Origin: Epilithonimonas vandammei
Lineage (GTDB): Bacteria; Bacteroidota; Bacteroidia; Flavobacteriales; Weeksellaceae
Assembly: GCF_003860525.1 (NCBI RefSeq)
Contig: NZ_CP034161.1
Coordinates: 1,798,001-1,862,000, forward strand
Length of the DNA: 64,000 nt
Direction: 5' to 3'
Shown here: one piece after another, positions 36,116-44,955 of the stretch
Numbering within the stretch: the first letter of the stretch is position 1
Layout of the letters: each line of letters starts with the position of its first letter
The notes under the pieces: model-generated
Seen by the model: only the letters and a program-made list of their open reading frames with translations
Told to the model about the DNA's origin: nothing
Databases searched by the model: none
Position numbers and translations under genes: made by a program

Positions 36116-36700
36116 ATGGCAACTACTAAAACAACAACAGCCTCAAAAACGAAAACGGCTACAAAAAGTACAGCTTCGGCTAAAAAAACACCTGCAAAGA
36201 AAGATGCAGCAAAAAATCTGAATGACCTTTTCGAAGACAGTTTGAAAGATATCTATTGGGCAGAAAAAGCGTTGGTAAAGGCATTGCCTAAAATGATAAA
36301 AAATGCAACCAATGAAAAGCTGAAAGCTGCCATTGAAAAACATCTTGCCGAAACAGAAAATCAGGTGACCCGGCTAGAGGACTGTTTCAAAGCGATCGGT
36401 AAAAAAGCCCAAGCTAAAAAATGTGATGCAATGCAGGGAATTTTAGATGAAGGCGACAGCGTTATTCAGGAAACAGAAGCCGGAACAGTGAGAGATGCAG
36501 GCATAATTGCCGCCTCACAAAAAGTAGAACATTATGAGATTGCCACTTACGGAACTTTGGCTGCCTATGCAAAAATTCTCCAGGAATCAGAAGCTTTAAA
36601 GATTCTTTTACAAACATTGGAAGAGGAGAAAAAATGCGATGAGCTGCTGACTCAATTGGCAGATACCAACCTTAACTCCAAGGCAGCAAAAGAAAAATAA
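36116..36700 (+). CDS. YciE/DUF892 ferritin-like stress protein with a basic N-terminal tail
   Basis: This 194-residue protein begins with about 35 residues of almost only Lys, Thr, Ala and Ser (ATTKTTTASKTKTATKST, then ASAKKTPAKKDAAKN), like a histone H1 or Hc1 tail. A DUF892/YciE four-helix ferritin-like domain follows (LNDLFEDSLKDIYWAEKALVKALPKM, HLAETENQV, EHYEIATYGTLAAYAKIL). YciE-like proteins are induced by stress and have a possible metal site. The basic tail could bind DNA or RNA. The gene is single, with its own terminator at 36797-36821. Confidence 0.87.
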   Translation: MATTKTTTASKTKTATKSTASAKKTPAKKDAAKNLNDLFEDSLKDIYWAEKALVKALPKMIKNATNEKLKAAIEKHLAETENQVTRLEDCFKAIGKKAQAKKCDAMQGILDEGDSVIQETEAGTVRDAGIIAASQKVEHYEIATYGTLAAYAKILQESEALKILLQTLEEEKKCDELLTQLADTNLNSKAAKEK

Positions 36701-36796
36701 GTCTAACTTATCAGTGATTTTCATAAACTCAGACTTTATAATCTTTCTCAGTATTAAAGTGACTTATAGAAATTACTGGAAAAGAAATGAAATTGA

Positions 36797-36821
36797 AGAG
36801 CAGTTAGCTGCTCTTTTTTTT
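36797..36821 (+). terminator. Rho-independent terminator after YciE
   Basis: Stem gagcag/ctgctc around ttag is followed by nine T residues. Confidence 0.75.
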
Positions 36822-36893
36822 ATGAGTGAGATCATAAAAAAACGGAACATAGTTTTATAAATTGAAAGTGTCGTAAAATCTAACTATATAACA

Positions 36894-37505
36894 ATGGAAG
36901 CAAAGCATATACCTGGAGTTCCTGTCCAGAAAAAAGGCGCTTTTCACGATACCGAAAGTAAGAGAAGCTTTGAGTCTGCAGAACTTGTTGCAAACCATTT
37001 TGAGATTCTGAAAAATCGTTTTTTTTCTATCAATCGGTGGAAAGAATATGGTGGCGATTTATCCGCAGATTTCAGGCTATTCGATTGCGATGGATCTTAT
37101 GTGGAAAGGATGCCCAGAAAAGGAGATTATATCAGGATTGATATTCCCGGTCCTGGAGATATCAAAGCCAAAGGTTATGATTGGGTAGAAGTGATGCAGA
37201 TAGATGACAGATGTTATGGTGATGAGCTGGAAAGGTATCTCCTGGTCTGTCGTCCGTCAGCGGTTCCACAGAGTAATAAAGAACATATTGCACATTTTTA
37301 TTCCAGAGAATCATCCTCTTCATTTATCATCTCCAGAGGTATAGATTATATAAAAGCAGGAATCTATGGTCGTAATGAAGTTCCTAACATTTCCAGAACT
37401 GGATTCTTTGGCAGGATTAGAAATTTATTGGTGTCAATAGGCGGTTTTTTTCAGCTGACCAAAATACAATGGAAAACGCTGGCAGACGGATTTCTTGATT
37501 TTTAA
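36894..37505 (+). CDS. Conserved hypothetical protein of unknown function
   Basis: This 203-residue soluble protein begins MEAKHIPGVPVQKKGAFHDTE and has no signal peptide. The middle is acidic and strand-rich (YVERMPRKGDYIRIDIPGPGDIKAKGYDWVEVMQIDDR), and the tail is basic and hydrophobic (ISRTGFFGRIRNLLVSIGGFFQ, then KIQWKTLADGFLDF). I recall similar proteins in other flavobacteria without known function. A clear ATG and good coding character make it a real gene. It stands alone between YciE and VIT1. Confidence 0.6.
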   Translation: MEAKHIPGVPVQKKGAFHDTESKRSFESAELVANHFEILKNRFFSINRWKEYGGDLSADFRLFDCDGSYVERMPRKGDYIRIDIPGPGDIKAKGYDWVEVMQIDDRCYGDELERYLLVCRPSAVPQSNKEHIAHFYSRESSSSFIISRGIDYIKAGIYGRNEVPNISRTGFFGRIRNLLVSIGGFFQLTKIQWKTLADGFLDF

Positions 37506-37819
37506 AATTAAAAACTTAAATGCTATGAATGTTGTATTCATTGCTAAATCAGAAGCTGGAATTACTATGACATCACTAATAGTAATCTCTTGTCCTTTGG
37601 CAACTTTTCTTGGCGACACCGAAAACAATTAACTTAAGAAATATATCAAGTAAATAAGCAAATTATCATATCGTCTTAGAATAATAACGGAATAAAAGTA
37701 ATAATCTAAACCTTAGTTAGTGATACTTCCAGAAGTGCATTAATTTGTAATCACTACAAATAAACATCGGCTTTTTAATCATAAAATTTATCTAACTTTA
37801 TGTTTCTAAATAGAAGATT
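37506..37819. other. 314-bp gap without a recognised gene
   Basis: The stretch is AT-rich and contains only short open frames with no family match and no clear promoter pair. Nothing further could be supported. Confidence 0.4.
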
Positions 37820-38515
37820 ATGCACCACCAATTGGAAAAACATTATGTCAATAGAGTAGGCTGGCTCAGAGCATCGGTCTTGGGAGCCAATGATGGCTTG
37901 CTTTCTACCACCAGTATTGTCATTGGTGTGGCAGCTGCTTCTCCGGATAGGAATACCATCATTCTTGCGGCACTTGCCGGGATGATTGCTGGAGCAATGT
38001 CTATGGCTGCCGGCGAATATGTATCCGTAAGTTCACAGGAAGATACCGAAAATGCAGATATTTTGAGGGAAAAACGAGAGTTGGAAGAGATGCCGGAAAT
38101 CGAACTTCAGGAGCTTGCAAAGATCTATGAGAAGCGCGGCGTCAGTAAAGAAACTGCTTTGCAGGTGGCAACAGAACTCACAGCACACGATGCTCTGGCT
38201 GCGCATGCACGCGATGAGCTGGGAATCAATGAGATCAGTCAGGCAAAACCTTTGCAGGCTGCTCTGGCATCATTCGGATCTTTTGCTTTGGGTGCGTTGT
38301 TGCCGTTTGGTGTTTCACTTTTGGCGCCTATTAAGCAGATGGTCTATTTTCAGTATGGCTTTTCGATAGTTTTTCTGATGATATTAGGCGCTGTTTCCGC
38401 AAGAACAGGCGGTTCTAAAATTGGGATTGCCGTACTCAGAATTTGTTTCTGGGGAACCGTAGCTATGGGCATCACAGCTTTTGTCGGACATTTATTTGGA
38501 GTCAGCGTATCTTGA
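37820..38515 (+). CDS. VIT1/CCC1-family iron/manganese transporter
   Basis: This 231-residue inner-membrane protein contains VGWLRASVLGANDGLLSTTSIVIGVA (the DG..s motif of the first helix), GMIAGAMSMAAGEYVSVSSQED and LREKRELEEMPEIE with a metal-binding-type cytosolic helix. Two more pairs of membrane helices follow in the C-terminal half. VIT1/CCC1 proteins move Fe2+ or Mn2+. Length and helix number fit the family. Confidence 0.88.
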   Translation: MHHQLEKHYVNRVGWLRASVLGANDGLLSTTSIVIGVAAASPDRNTIILAALAGMIAGAMSMAAGEYVSVSSQEDTENADILREKRELEEMPEIELQELAKIYEKRGVSKETALQVATELTAHDALAAHARDELGINEISQAKPLQAALASFGSFALGALLPFGVSLLAPIKQMVYFQYGFSIVFLMILGAVSARTGGSKIGIAVLRICFWGTVAMGITAFVGHLFGVSVS

Positions 38516-38557
38516 TGGGCTGACAATTATCACTACTATCCTGCTTTTGCAATTCAT

Positions 38558-38565
38558 TATATTTG
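38558..38565 (+). promoter_or_regulatory. Predicted -7 box (TATATTTG) for the CNGKC protein gene
   Basis: TATATTTG matches TAnnTTTG and sits 18 nt before the TTG start at 38584, so the leader would be about 12-14 nt, short but not absent. Confidence 0.45.
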
Positions 38566-38583
38566 CAAAAATAATTTAGTCTT

Positions 38584-38943
38584 TTGAAGTTTACACTGCA
38601 CATTCTTCTGGCATTTTATCTGGTGCTGAAACCTCTGGCTCCTGTGCTGGATTATGCGGTGAACTATGATTATATTTCCAAAGTCCTTTGTATCAATAAG
38701 GATAAGCCACAGATCCATTGTAACGGTAAATGTTACGTGGGAAAAGAACTGGCAAAAAATGAATCCCAAAACGATTCTAAAACTAAGAACTCCGTACAGA
38801 AAGTGTTGGATTTTTATGTTCCGGAAGCTGTTACAAAGATAGCTGTGCTCGGAAAGCTGACTTTTGCACCACTTCATTTCAATTACCTAGCAGGGTATTC
38901 TTATTTGTTTCTATCACACATTTTCAGACCACCGGTTTTTTAA
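38584..38943 (+). CDS. Small membrane/secreted protein with CNGKC motif (copy 1)
   Basis: This 119-residue product starts with TTG. A hydrophobic N-terminus (MKFTLHILLAFYLVLKPLAPVLDYAVNYDYI) precedes LCINKDKPQIHCNGKCYVGKELAKN and a C-terminal HIFRPPVF. A second copy at 44956 shares the C-N-x4-P-x-CNGKCYxxK core and the FRPP end. I know no function. Two of the cysteines flank a possible metal site. Both copies stand upstream of copper-type operons: here MbnP/MbnH follow, after a repeat. Confidence 0.65.
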   Translation: MKFTLHILLAFYLVLKPLAPVLDYAVNYDYISKVLCINKDKPQIHCNGKCYVGKELAKNESQNDSKTKNSVQKVLDFYVPEAVTKIAVLGKLTFAPLHFNYLAGYSYLFLSHIFRPPVF

Positions 38944-38955
38944 TTTAATTTTTTT

Positions 38956-39084
38956 GGCAATCCCCTTTCCACCGCATATCCTGCGGCTCGGGTCGGGCTA
39001 TCCACTCATATCTTTTGCTTGCCTAGGCTTTTGTCCTTCGCTGTAAGCAAAAGGATAACCGTTGCTATCCCTATTGCGGGATAA
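38956..39084. repeat. Dispersed hairpin repeat, copy 4
   Basis: The unit contains cggctcgggtcgggctatccact, arms tatcttttgctt and aagcaaaaggata around a loop, and a closing ttgctatccctattgcggga. It resembles the other dispersed units and separates the CNGKC gene from mbnP. Confidence 0.5.
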
Positions 39085-39133
39085 AGCAACGTACCATTGT
39101 ACTTATAAAACTTTACAAATTAAAAAATCTAAA

Positions 39134-39964
39134 ATGAAAATCAATAAAATTTTATCTATACTACTCGTCGCTATCACATTTTTTACACTTTCATCGTGCC
39201 GGAATAATGATGATGAAAAAGACACCCAAGACACCACTCCGGGAAATCTTCAGGTCAAATTCGAAAACGGATTCAGCGGAATAGGAGATATTGTTCTGAA
39301 TCAGACTGTTCAAACGTCTGCAAACGGGCAGAAACACAGATTCTCTACTTTGAAATACATTGTGAGCAATATCGTCTTGATCGATGAGAACGGAAACGAA
39401 TTCAAATACAATTATAACAACCCGGACAAGGGCGCATTTATCATAGATCAATCCAAAGCTACAGGCGGAATCGTCGCAATTAATCTTTCCGATATTCCTA
39501 AGAACAACTATAAAAAAATAAAATTCGGACTCGGAGTCAGCCAGTCGGCTTATCTATTAGGTCAGGACGGACAGGGTATTTTTTGGCAAAAAGCAAAAGA
39601 ATCCGGAATGGCGTGGTCTTGGGCTGCCGGTTATATTTTTACAAAACTGGAAGGTTTATACGGAACTGCTGCTGCGGATAAAGAATTTATGAATCACGCT
39701 GGAAATATGGGAAATACAACAGCCAACGGAACAGCAGATCTTTACAGAGAAGTGACGCTGGATCTGCCTACAACTGCAAGGGTGAGCAAAGATATCACAC
39801 CATCTATCCATATTTTAGCAGATCTGAATCAGTATTTGAGTGGACAAAACAAACTGACCCTCACTGGAGACAATGATATGGATATGGGATCGGATCAGCA
39901 TCTGGTGAATGTTAGTGAAAATCTTATCAAGATGTTCAAAGTGGATCACGTACACAATGATTAA
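39134..39964 (+). CDS. MbnP-family periplasmic copper-binding lipoprotein
   Basis: From the ATG at 39134 (MKINKILSILLVAITFFTLSSC) the product is a lipoprotein of about 276 residues with lipobox LSSC. The body holds LKYIVSNIVLIDENGNEF, AYLLGQDGQGIFWQKAKESGMAWSWAAGYIFTKLEG and HILADLNQYLS, the hallmarks of the MbnP family. MbnP proteins bind copper through a site made by oxidising a tryptophan to kynurenine, a reaction carried out by the MauG-like partner MbnH, whose gene overlaps it by 8 nt. Several tryptophans lie in the middle of the protein. Confidence 0.86.
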   Translation: MKINKILSILLVAITFFTLSSCRNNDDEKDTQDTTPGNLQVKFENGFSGIGDIVLNQTVQTSANGQKHRFSTLKYIVSNIVLIDENGNEFKYNYNNPDKGAFIIDQSKATGGIVAINLSDIPKNNYKKIKFGLGVSQSAYLLGQDGQGIFWQKAKESGMAWSWAAGYIFTKLEGLYGTAAADKEFMNHAGNMGNTTANGTADLYREVTLDLPTTARVSKDITPSIHILADLNQYLSGQNKLTLTGDNDMDMGSDQHLVNVSENLIKMFKVDHVHND

Positions 39965-41033
39965 GAAAAATTTCAAATTCCGAAGTGTGCGTTTTTGCAT
40001 GCTTTGGATTTTTGCCGCTTTAGTGTGCAGAGTTTTTACAGGCTGTAAGGACGATTTTGAAGGTGAAGCATATATTGCAGATCAAGCCTATGATCTTGAG
40101 ATTCCCGCTGATTTCCCAGCATTAGCTTTTGACAGGGACAAGAATCCTGTCACGGTAAATGGTGTGGCTTTGGGGAAGAAGTTATTTTATGAGGGCAGAT
40201 TGTCCCGTAACAATTCTATTTCCTGCGGCTTTTGTCATATACAGGAAAATGCGTTTACACATCACGGTCATCCGGTTAGCCACGGCATTGATAACAGACT
40301 GGGGATGAGGAATGCGCCACCAATTCAGAATATGGCTTTTCTCCGCAATTATACTTGGGACGGCGTTAGCCACAATCTGGACGAACGCTCATTAGTTCCC
40401 ATCACTACGGATTTTGAAATGGACAGCTCAATGCCGGAAGTGGTAGGAAAACTAAATACAGATGCCAACTATAAAAAGCTTTTTAAGGCGGCTTTTGGTG
40501 ATGAGAATATTACGGGAGAGCGAGTTCTGAAAGCGATTTCCCAGTTTATGGCGACGATGGTTTCTGCAGATTCTAAATATGACCGTGTGCTGAAGGGGAA
40601 AACCGCTTTTACGGCAGAAGAAAATGAGGGTTATAAATTGTTCAGAAATAATTGTGCAAGTTGCCATTCCGGAGCTTTGTTTACAGATGAGAGTTTTCGG
40701 AATACCGGGATGTATCACAATGCTCAGTATAATGACAGAGGGCGATACCGTGTTACGCTGGATTGGAATGATAATATGAAGTTCCGTGTACCAAGCCTCA
40801 GAAATGTAGAATATACAGCGCCTTATATGCACGATGGCCGTTTCACTACTCTGGAAGCTGTTCTCAATTTTTATTCAGATCTAGTGGAAAATCAGCCGAA
40901 TCTTGATCCTTTGCTGAAAAAGGATGGTCATATCGGTATCAGAATGAACCCTTCGGAAAAACATTATATCATTGCTTTTCTGAAAACTCTTAGCGATCAG
41001 AATTTTATAACCAATAAAGCATTCGCAGAGTAA
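39957..41033 (+). CDS. MbnH/MauG-like di-heme cytochrome c peroxidase
   Basis: The best start is the ATG at 39957 (MIKKNFKFRSVRFCMLWIF). The 358-residue product has two c-type heme motifs, CGFCH (C90, H94) and CASCH (C233, H237), plus the CCP/MauG signatures LGKKLFYEGRLSRNNSISC, VPSLRNVEYTAPYMHDGRF and LTLSDQ-like IAFLKTLSD. In the paired system it oxidises a tryptophan on MbnP. It overlaps mbnP, so translation is coupled. An N-terminal hydrophobic stretch directs it to the periplasm. Confidence 0.87.
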   Translation: MIKKNFKFRSVRFCMLWIFAALVCRVFTGCKDDFEGEAYIADQAYDLEIPADFPALAFDRDKNPVTVNGVALGKKLFYEGRLSRNNSISCGFCHIQENAFTHHGHPVSHGIDNRLGMRNAPPIQNMAFLRNYTWDGVSHNLDERSLVPITTDFEMDSSMPEVVGKLNTDANYKKLFKAAFGDENITGERVLKAISQFMATMVSADSKYDRVLKGKTAFTAEENEGYKLFRNNCASCHSGALFTDESFRNTGMYHNAQYNDRGRYRVTLDWNDNMKFRVPSLRNVEYTAPYMHDGRFTTLEAVLNFYSDLVENQPNLDPLLKKDGHIGIRMNPSEKHYIIAFLKTLSDQNFITNKAFAE

Positions 41034-41111
41034 TTATCAATGGTGACGCGCTTTAGCCCGTGTTAAATAGAGAAGACTTTTCGGATTTATCTAAAATTTA
41101 ATTGTTAAAAA

Positions 41112-42074
41112 ATGAAATACTTTATATTATTCATCATTTCCTTGTTCACTTTTATCCCCATAAAATCAAAAAATATCACGGACAGTCTGTATGTGCCACG
41201 CTACGAATCCACATTCTTTACCTCTTCTAAGAGTCAGACCTTTTTTTGTGACGCTTGCGGATGTGCTGCAGGAAACGGGTCGTCAGGATTCGAATCTTTA
41301 CTGAATCCGCAATTTATCGGGATCAAATATTTTGCGCAGCATTATCAAGCCAAAGAAAATCTTTTTGTAGAGGATCTCACCCAGGATCAGTACTTCAATA
41401 CCGTTCAGCTTTGGGGGAAAATTCCGGTTACCAGAAAACTTAGCATCTACGGAAGTATTCCGTTTCAGTTTCATAGCAAAAAAACACTTCAGGGCGACAT
41501 CAGCATTAGTGGAATAGGGGATGCCAGTATTATGGGCATCTATGAATTGGTAAAATCTAAAAACTCGTTTCACCAGATTAACGCAGGATTGGGCGTTAAG
41601 ATTCCACTCGGAAAATTTGACGAAAAAGGAATTACAGGAGTCAATCCGAGTTTTCAGCTGGGAACAGGAAGTTGGGATTATCAGCTTGCAATGAACTATA
41701 AATTTCAGAAAGACCGTTTTGCAATGCTCATCAATACAGATTATACCATCAAAACTGAAAATAAAAAGCATTATCAGTTCGGAGATCAGTGGAACTACTC
41801 TGCTACAGCATTTTACAGACTTTGGAACAGCACGCAAAGTGTTTTGTCTGGCAAGATCGGTTTGCAGGGCGAGGTGTTCGACTGGAACCGCCAGTTCAGT
41901 GAGGTGATGCCAAAAACAGCAGGAAGCGCCCTGTATGGAAAAGCTGGTTTTGAAGTATCTTTGAATAAGTTAAGCCTCGGAACGGAACTGATGTTGCCAG
42001 CTTATACCAATCTGGCCGGTGGTGATGTTGAAGCCAAATCCAGATTCAGTTTGTTTGTTAATTTTGGTTTATAA
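41112..42074 (+). CDS. Outer-membrane beta-barrel protein with a CDACGCAAG motif
   Basis: This 320-residue protein has a signal peptide (MKYFILFIISLFTFIPIKS), then FFCDACGCAAGNGSSG with three close cysteines, and a long series of amphipathic strands ending in RFSLFVNFGL, with a terminal hydrophobic residue as in outer-membrane barrels. It resembles the transporter (OMP) proteins often found after mbnP and mbnH. The cysteine cluster may bind copper. It is followed by a terminator at 42082-42108, ending the operon. Confidence 0.7.
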   Translation: MKYFILFIISLFTFIPIKSKNITDSLYVPRYESTFFTSSKSQTFFCDACGCAAGNGSSGFESLLNPQFIGIKYFAQHYQAKENLFVEDLTQDQYFNTVQLWGKIPVTRKLSIYGSIPFQFHSKKTLQGDISISGIGDASIMGIYELVKSKNSFHQINAGLGVKIPLGKFDEKGITGVNPSFQLGTGSWDYQLAMNYKFQKDRFAMLINTDYTIKTENKKHYQFGDQWNYSATAFYRLWNSTQSVLSGKIGLQGEVFDWNRQFSEVMPKTAGSALYGKAGFEVSLNKLSLGTELMLPAYTNLAGGDVEAKSRFSLFVNFGL

Positions 42075-42081
42075 AATAATT

Positions 42082-42108
42082 AAGGAGGGCTTTTTTGCTC
42101 TCCTTTTT
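42082..42108 (+). terminator. Rho-independent terminator after the MbnP operon
   Basis: Arms aaggagggc and gctctcctt form a stem with one G-T pair and lead into a T run. Confidence 0.75.
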
Positions 42109-42518
42109 CAATTGTAATAGTCTCAATAGGATTTACAATCGTTTTTGTTCTGCTGTTTTTTCACCGGCTTTAGCATTTTTTATTTCTGATTGCCGAAATT
42201 GTAAGGCACCACTGTGTAAATAAGAATACTGTTTATAAAGTAGGATCTGCAGGCATTCGGGAAGTAGTAATTAGGACGATCTATGCGCTTAAGGTAAGAC
42301 AAGTCGTGCAAGCTTTTGGGTAGTTTTTCCACTATAATTTTGGCTGAGTATGCAGCATTGCAGATTTAATTAATTCTCTGTTAATTTCTTATTAATTGAG
42401 TGTGATTTTTATTTAATTAACAATCTGTAGTCCTTTACTTTTCATTAAATTAATAATTTATATATTAGCGACCCTTTAATAAAAAAGGGTTTTTTAATGA
42501 AATGATCCCATATTTAGT
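42109..42518. other. Gap of about 410 bp without a recognised gene
   Basis: No open frame with family character was found. A hairpin of accctt/aagggt type at about 42470-42495 lies just before the next gene. The 3' half is very AT-rich and probably contains that gene's promoter, but no full TAnnTTTG pair was clear. Confidence 0.4.
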
Positions 42519-43034
42519 ATGATGAAGAAAGGACAGATAGTGGAAATTCCTGCGGAATCAGAAATCTACCGAGCAGAAGCTCCGGCATTCCATTCCAAAC
42601 GGGCTGAGTTGGTCTCGAAATCCGCAAGGAGACAATATTCATTGTTTGATGGTTTTTTGGTAGGTGAGCACGATGGTGCAGACCGTTTCAGACTGGGGCA
42701 GAGGAAAGGAATCAATGTGGGCGGAAAAAAAGAACCCTTGTATGTGATTGGGATCGATGAAGGGGATAACAGGATTTTTGTAGGGGCAGGCAGTGAGCAT
42801 CCGGGCTTGCTGACGCAGGTCGTTCGCTTGGGGCATCAGACAGATAGCTTTGATGACTTCAGCGGTTCGGAGGATGCGTTGCAACACGGGGTGCAGATAT
42901 CATTTGTACCTGCAGCGGGTGACGGGGAGATTGCCGCCAGGCTTTACAAGTTCGATGGTGATTATTTTCTCGAATTCGACCGTTTGGTTCCGATCACTAT
43001 AGCCGAAAATCCTTTTGTTGTTCGTATAAAATAA
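42519..43034 (+). CDS. Stand-alone MnmA C-terminal (aminomethyltransferase beta-barrel) domain protein
   Basis: This 171-residue protein aligns with only the last part of tRNA 2-thiouridylase MnmA: KKGQIVEIPAESEIY, GFLVGEHDGADRFRLGQRKGINVGGKKEPLYVIGIDEGDNRIFVGAGSEHPGL and a final barrel ending in ENPFVVRIK. MnmA itself is near 390 residues, and the ATP-binding and catalytic-cysteine half is absent. The frame has no interruption and has its own ATG, so it may be a real free-standing domain rather than debris. Function would be tRNA binding at most. Confidence 0.75.
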   Translation: MMKKGQIVEIPAESEIYRAEAPAFHSKRAELVSKSARRQYSLFDGFLVGEHDGADRFRLGQRKGINVGGKKEPLYVIGIDEGDNRIFVGAGSEHPGLLTQVVRLGHQTDSFDDFSGSEDALQHGVQISFVPAAGDGEIAARLYKFDGDYFLEFDRLVPITIAENPFVVRIK

Positions 43035-43063
43035 GTATAAACAAAAAAAATAAATATTTTAAA

Positions 43064-44814
43064 ATGAAATTAAAACTTTCTTTTTTTGCTGGTATTGTGT
43101 CATTGTTTGCTTTTGCACAGTCGGCGCCATCTTATTATTCTGGTGTCAATTTCAGCAAGACAGGCAATGCGCTGAAAAGCGAGCTCGCCACACTAATCAC
43201 CAGCACCCACACCAAGACCATTTCTTACAGCGAGTTGCAAACGCTGATGAAATCCAGTGATGTGGATCCTCAGAACCCGGCAAATCTACTGTTGATTTAC
43301 GGCCCCAAAGTTCCGGTATTCATCAGAGAAGCCGTCCTGTAGGTGGTTCGTAGAACCGAGAGCACGTTTATGCCAAATCCAAAGGAACACCCAATCTTGG
43401 AACTTCCGGTCCTGGTGCAGACGGACATCACCTGCGTCCGGCAGATAATACGCTGAACAGCACCAGAGGAAGTCTTTTATTTGATGACGGAACAGGTGCT
43501 ACCGCTTATAAGACAAGCCGTGGCGGATGGTTTCCTGGTGATGAATGGAAAGGCGATGTTGCAAGGATTCTGATGTATATGTATGTCAGATACAACAGCA
43601 GATGTCTGCCGCTTAACATCACGATGAATCCTTCAACCTATTCTTCTGATTTCCCGGATATTCTTTTGAAATGGAATATCGAAGATCCTGTTTCCGATTT
43701 TGAAAAACAAAGAAATAGTGTGGTAGCTCAAACCCAGGGTAACAGAAACCCGTTTATAGATAACGCTTATCTTGCCACAGTGATCTGGAGAGGTCCAGCA
43801 GCGCAGAATACCTGGCCGGACACCTTCAGTGGAGGAACTACTTCGGATTCCGAAGAACCTTCTGCACCTGGGAATCTAACCGTTACAGGGGTAACGTCTA
43901 CTTCGGTGGCATTATCTTGGACAGCATCCACAGATAATGTAGCAATTAGCGGTTATGATGTTTATGTGGACAATGCATTCAAAACGTCTGTTACTTCTAC
44001 TTCTGCAGCCATCTCAGGTCTTGCACCTTCCACCACATACATGGTATATGTCGTAGCGAGAGATGCTGCGGGTAACAAATCCAATAGCAGCGCTACGGTT
44101 CAGGCTCAGACACTTGGTACAGATAATCCTGATGGTACACCAACCACCTGCGGAACTGAAGATTTTGAAAACATTCCGGCTACCAATTCTTCTTATTCGG
44201 AAAGAACGTGGGTAAACAAAGGCATTACCTGGACTGCTACCAATGCCAGAACAGATAAGCAGATCCACATCGATGGTGATAATAACAGAGCGATTTGTTT
44301 GAGAAAAGGAACGCTGACTTCTTCTACCATATCCGGAGGTATCGGATCATTAACGGTAAAAACTTACCTTCCGTTCAGCGATGCAGAAGGATCATACACA
44401 CTGAAGATAAATGGTGAGGTAAAAGGGCAGATTCCTTATTCTAAAACAGCTAAAAACTATACCATTAACGATATCAATGTAGATGGTAATGTAGTCATTG
44501 AGCTGGTGGATAACGCGACCAGTAACAGGGTTTCTTTTGATAACCTTTCCTGGACATGCTATACAAAAATGGCGGTAAGTGAGCAGATGTCTAAAAATAA
44601 CAGACTTACGGTTTATCCTAATCCTGTGAAGAATGGCGAATTGTTCATCAGTGGTATCAGGAACAATGAAGCGGTACAGATTTATAATGCAAACGGGCAG
44701 TTGGTGCAGACGGTTAATGCTACTGCCAATGAAAAAATAAATGTAAGAAAGCTGTCTAAAGGTGTTTATTTTGTAAAGACCAAGACAGGAAGCAGTAAAA
44801 TCATAGTGGACTAA
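43064..44814 (+). pseudogene. Secreted endonuclease I-type nuclease with FN3 and type IX secretion tail, disrupted
   Basis: The first piece (43064-43342) has a signal peptide, MKLKLSFFAGIVSLFAFAQS, and the start of an endonuclease I domain. The frame then shifts near 43310-43320 and hits TAG at 43351 where the family has W in WNREHV. The rest is encoded in one frame: NREHVYAKSKGTPNLG, GHHLRPADNTLNSTRG, an FN3 domain (PSAPGNLTVTGVTSTSVALSW), a galactose-binding-like region and a C-terminal sorting tail (RLTVYPNPVKNGELFISGI, VYFVKTKTGSSKIIVD) typical of T9SS cargo. It would cut extracellular DNA or RNA. Two lesions make this copy probably inactive. Confidence 0.8.
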
Positions 44815-44840
44815 GCCATTTGGTTTTAGAAAATAACCTT

Positions 44841-44872
44841 AAGGTCGGGAGCTTGCTTCCGGCCTTTTTTTT
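44841..44872 (+). terminator. Rho-independent terminator after the endonuclease gene
   Basis: Arms aaggtcgg.gagc and gcttccggcctt pair with G-T pairs around ttgc and are followed by a run of T residues. Confidence 0.7.
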
Positions 44873-44942
44873 ATCCAAACAGCATCTGATGATCATATCT
44901 GTTAAACTGTCAAATATCATTGCTTATTGCGTTTTAAAGCAA

Positions 44943-44950
44943 TACATTTG
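44943..44950 (+). promoter_or_regulatory. -7 box (TACATTTG) ending 5 nt before a TTG start
   Basis: TACATTTG fits TAnnTTTG and only ttaag separates it from the TTG at 44956, as at 19434 and 27157. Confidence 0.5.
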
Positions 44951-44955
44951 TTAAG

